This document shows, piece after piece, positions 13,610 through 15,323 of a DNA stretch of 15,323 bases (position 1 is its first letter; every line of letters begins with the position of its first letter). The DNA lies in NCBI GenBank assembly GCA_017694145.1, contig JADINF010000070.1, positions 1-15,323 on the forward strand. Reading direction: 5' to 3'. Under the pieces are notes generated by a model that saw only the letters and a program-made list of their open reading frames with translations, had not been told where the DNA came from and made no database searches. Origin of the DNA: Candidatus Stercoripulliclostridium pullicola. Its GTDB lineage: Bacteria > Bacillota > Clostridia > Christensenellales > DTU072. The translations under genes were made by a program, and so were the position numbers.

Positions 13610-13686
13610 TGGCGATCCGGAAGGGAGTCGAACCCTCGACCTCTAGCGTGACAGGCTAGCGTTCTAACCAACTGAACTACCGGACC
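13610..13686 (-). tRNA. tRNA-Asp (GTC)
   Basis: Acceptor GGTCCGG pairs with CCGGATC, with one G-T pair. Anticodon GTC at 13652-13650, discriminator G, CCA encoded; 77 nt. Confidence 0.96.
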
Positions 13687-13695
13687 GCATAAATG

Positions 13696-13772
13696 TGGTG
13701 GGCCTTCACGGACTCGAACCGCGGACCAATCGGTTATGAGCCGACCGCTCTAACCAACTGAGCTAAAGGCCC
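13696..13772 (-). tRNA. tRNA-Met (CAT), elongator
   Basis: Acceptor GGGCCTT pairs with AAGGCCC; anticodon CAT at 13738-13736. The paired G1-C72 end and the lack of three G-C pairs in the anticodon stem rule out an initiator. A CAT tRNA-Ile read after lysidine modification is possible, but the position before Asp-Phe-Thr-Tyr matches the elongator Met in a Bacillus cluster. Confidence 0.88.
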
Positions 13773-13808
13773 CCATAAATGTGGATTTACTATTGAATTG
13801 TAAGGTTC

Positions 13809-13885
<77 letters not shown>

Positions 13886-13911
13886 TCGGGCACCATCAAC
13901 CGCGCTTAAAT

Positions 13912-13940
13912 AATATACAATATCCTGACGGCGTTGTCAA
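13912..13940 (-). promoter_or_regulatory. Strong sigma-A-type promoter of the tRNA operon
   Basis: A perfect TTGACA (13940-13935), 17 nt, then TATATT (13917-13912) on the minus strand. The start near 13905 leaves a leader of about 20 nt before tRNA-Pro. Confidence 0.82.
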
Positions 13941-14099
13941 CGGATTTTCGCGTACTCGGACGAAAAAATTTAAACTCTTTTGGGTATTAAGGCGAAGCGA
14001 ACTCTTACATTTGCGTACGACGGCTTTTCGGTCATATCTTGCTGAACGCCGATATTCGACGAATTTGACTTTATGCAGATTTTCTTCTGAATAAACTTA

Positions 14100-14128
14100 T
14101 TGATTTTTCTTTTTTAATATATTATTAT
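14100..14128 (+). promoter_or_regulatory. Candidate promoter of the P-type ATPase gene
   Basis: TTGATT (14100-14105), 17 nt, then TATTAT (14123-14128), giving a leader of about 50 nt. The region is very AT-rich, so chance matches are possible. The rest of the gap from 13941 to 14184 shows no gene; a weak 6-bp inverted repeat (14136-14141, 14154-14159) lies in the leader. Confidence 0.5.
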
Positions 14129-14184
14129 ATATATCGGAATAGGTGGAAGAGGATATTCCCCGAATATAATAAGGAATTAATTTA

Positions 14185-15323
14185 ATGGATATATTATCTC
14201 GACTCGAAAGTCTCGTCCACGGCGAAAAAGGACCGCACATCCGCGAGGACAGCCATAAGCACAAACATGCGGAAAGGTTCGATCCCGATATCAACGAAGG
14301 ACTCACGGAAACGCAGGTTGCGGAGCGTACGAGCGACAAGCTCACCAACGACAAACCGATCAACCGCACCAAGTCTTATACGAGGATAGTTCTCGAAAAC
14401 GTATTCAATTTCTGCAATACAGTGACGATTATTCTCGTCGCCCTACTGTTTATAGCCGGAGCGGGGATGTATACGGTATCTTCCTGTATAGTCATTTTGA
14501 ATATGGCTATCGGTATATGGCAGGAGATCAAAGCCAAACATAAAGTAGAAAAACTTTCTCTCGTTATCGAGAACACCTGCGAAGTAATTCGCGACGGCAA
14601 ACATTCCGAGATAAGCACCAAAAAGCTCGTGCTCGACGATATATACATATTGAACGCGGGATTGCAAGTGCCCGTAGATTCTTCCATAAAAGACGGCGCG
14701 ATCGAAGTCGACGAATCGATACTTACCGGCGAATCCGTACCCGTCAAAAAGAGCGTCGGCGAATACATTCTCGCCGGTTCCGTCATCGTTTCCGGGGAAG
14801 CCACGGTGCGCGCCGACAAAGTGGGTAAAGATTGCTACATCGAGAACGTCGCGCGCATAGCCCGCAGGGTTTCGAAACCGCGTTCCAACATATTCAGCGT
14901 ACTCGATAAGATAATCAAAGGTATTTCGGTCGTTCTCGTATTTCTGGCGGGACTGTTGCTCGTGTCGTTGCTCGTCACCGGCGCGGAAAGCACATTCCTT
15001 ACCGAATCGGGCGTCAACACCGAGGAGATATCCAAGTTCCAGAGTTACGTGATCACGATCTCCGCGGCGATACTCGGAATGCTCCCTATCGGAATGTTCC
15101 TTCTGACTTCCACCGCGCTCGCGGCCTCGACTTTGAAATTTGCCAAGCGCAATACTTTGCCGCAGGATCTATACAGTATCGAAATGATAGCCATGGTCGA
15201 CACCCTGCTTCTCGATAAGACGGGAACGATAACGAACGGGAAGCTCGAAGTACTGGAAATAAAGAATTTCGTGACTGACGACAACACCCATGCGGAGGAC
15301 GTATTCAACACTATAGTCACCGC
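14185..15323 (+). CDS. Cation-transporting P-type ATPase (partial, C-terminal half beyond window)
   Basis: A membrane pump driven by ATP through a phospho-aspartate. The hand translation gives 379 residues of a protein usually near 800. Order: a hydrophilic His-rich N-terminus (His18, 24, 26, 28), TETQVAERTSDKLTN (41-55), spans M1-M2 (about 77-112), the actuator domain with TGES at 181-184, M3-M4 (about 244-266 and 285-318), and the phosphorylation site DKTGT at 344-348 (Asp344). The M4 core is LPIGMFLLTS, not the PEGL of typical calcium or sodium pumps nor the CPC of heavy-metal pumps; LPQDLYSIEMIAMVDT precedes the site. This recalls the CtpE-like group of Gram-positive bacteria, so a divalent cation such as calcium is possible, but the substrate is unproven. 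ATG 14185 has AAGGA 9 nt upstream. Confidence 0.93.
   Translation, partial: MDILSRLESLVHGEKGPHIREDSHKHKHAERFDPDINEGLTETQVAERTSDKLTNDKPINRTKSYTRIVLENVFNFCNTVTIILVALLFIAGAGMYTVSSCIVILNMAIGIWQEIKAKHKVEKLSLVIENTCEVIRDGKHSEISTKKLVLDDIYILNAGLQVPVDSSIKDGAIEVDESILTGESVPVKKSVGEYILAGSVIVSGEATVRADKVGKDCYIENVARIARRVSKPRSNIFSVLDKIIKGISVVLVFLAGLLLVSLLVTGAESTFLTESGVNTEEISKFQSYVITISAAILGMLPIGMFLLTSTALAASTLKFAKRNTLPQDLYSIEMIAMVDTLLLDKTGTITNGKLEVLEIKNFVTDDNTHAEDVFNTIVT

Noticed and set aside
13316..13651. Plus-strand open frame of 111 codons across the tRNA genes
   Set aside because: It is the antisense reading of tRNA-Tyr, Thr, Phe and part of Asp; such WAGVDSNHRR- and SGRESNPRPL-type peptides are well-known false proteins.

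Overview
The window looks like chromosome from an endospore-forming member of the Clostridia (Bacillota). It carries spoIIIAA, spoVAC-spoVAD-spoVAE and the whole spoIIAA-spoIIAB-sigF operon, GGAGG-type ribosome sites, sigma-A-like promoters and a tRNA cluster whose order resembles Bacillus. Codons are moderately GC-rich, which would fit an uncultured gut or anaerobic lineage, but I cannot place the genus. No insertion sequence, phage, CRISPR array or rRNA is visible.

Positions 1-6587 are almost entirely on the minus strand. In transcription order they hold: the forespore switch spoIIAA-spoIIAB-sigF (ending at a terminator near 5060-5086); the dipicolinate-uptake genes spoVAC-spoVAD-spoVAE; then an ECF transporter S subunit, pepP and efp, with start-stop coupling between the first two and a terminator at 793-824; and finally the 5' part of spoIIIAA, cut by the window edge. 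The ECF-pepP-efp unit has a strong sigma-A-like promoter so close to the ATG that the mRNA should be leaderless or nearly so, and a perfect palindrome covers its -10.

At 6778-8067 a lipoprotein-type HtrA/DegP-like serine protease is transcribed rightward, divergent from spoIIA. A bidirectional terminator (8085-8112) separates it from a converging minus-strand array (8139-11120) of four small multi-membrane-span proteins. These appear to be diverged copies of one four-span building block, single, doubled or truncated. Their promoter carries a 19-bp palindrome.

A TetR-family regulator (minus, 11310-11834) is divergent from a two-gene membrane operon (plus, 12009-13240). The two promoters lie exactly on top of one another in mirror symmetry, sharing the -10. 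This regulator with its symmetric promoter, the two-gene operon and the neighbouring membrane array is the least explained part of the window and the best candidate for an undescribed system.

Positions 13298-13940 hold a minus-strand tRNA operon (Pro, Met, Asp, Phe, Thr, Tyr) with promoter and terminator. From 14185 to the right edge runs the N-terminal half of a P-type cation ATPase.
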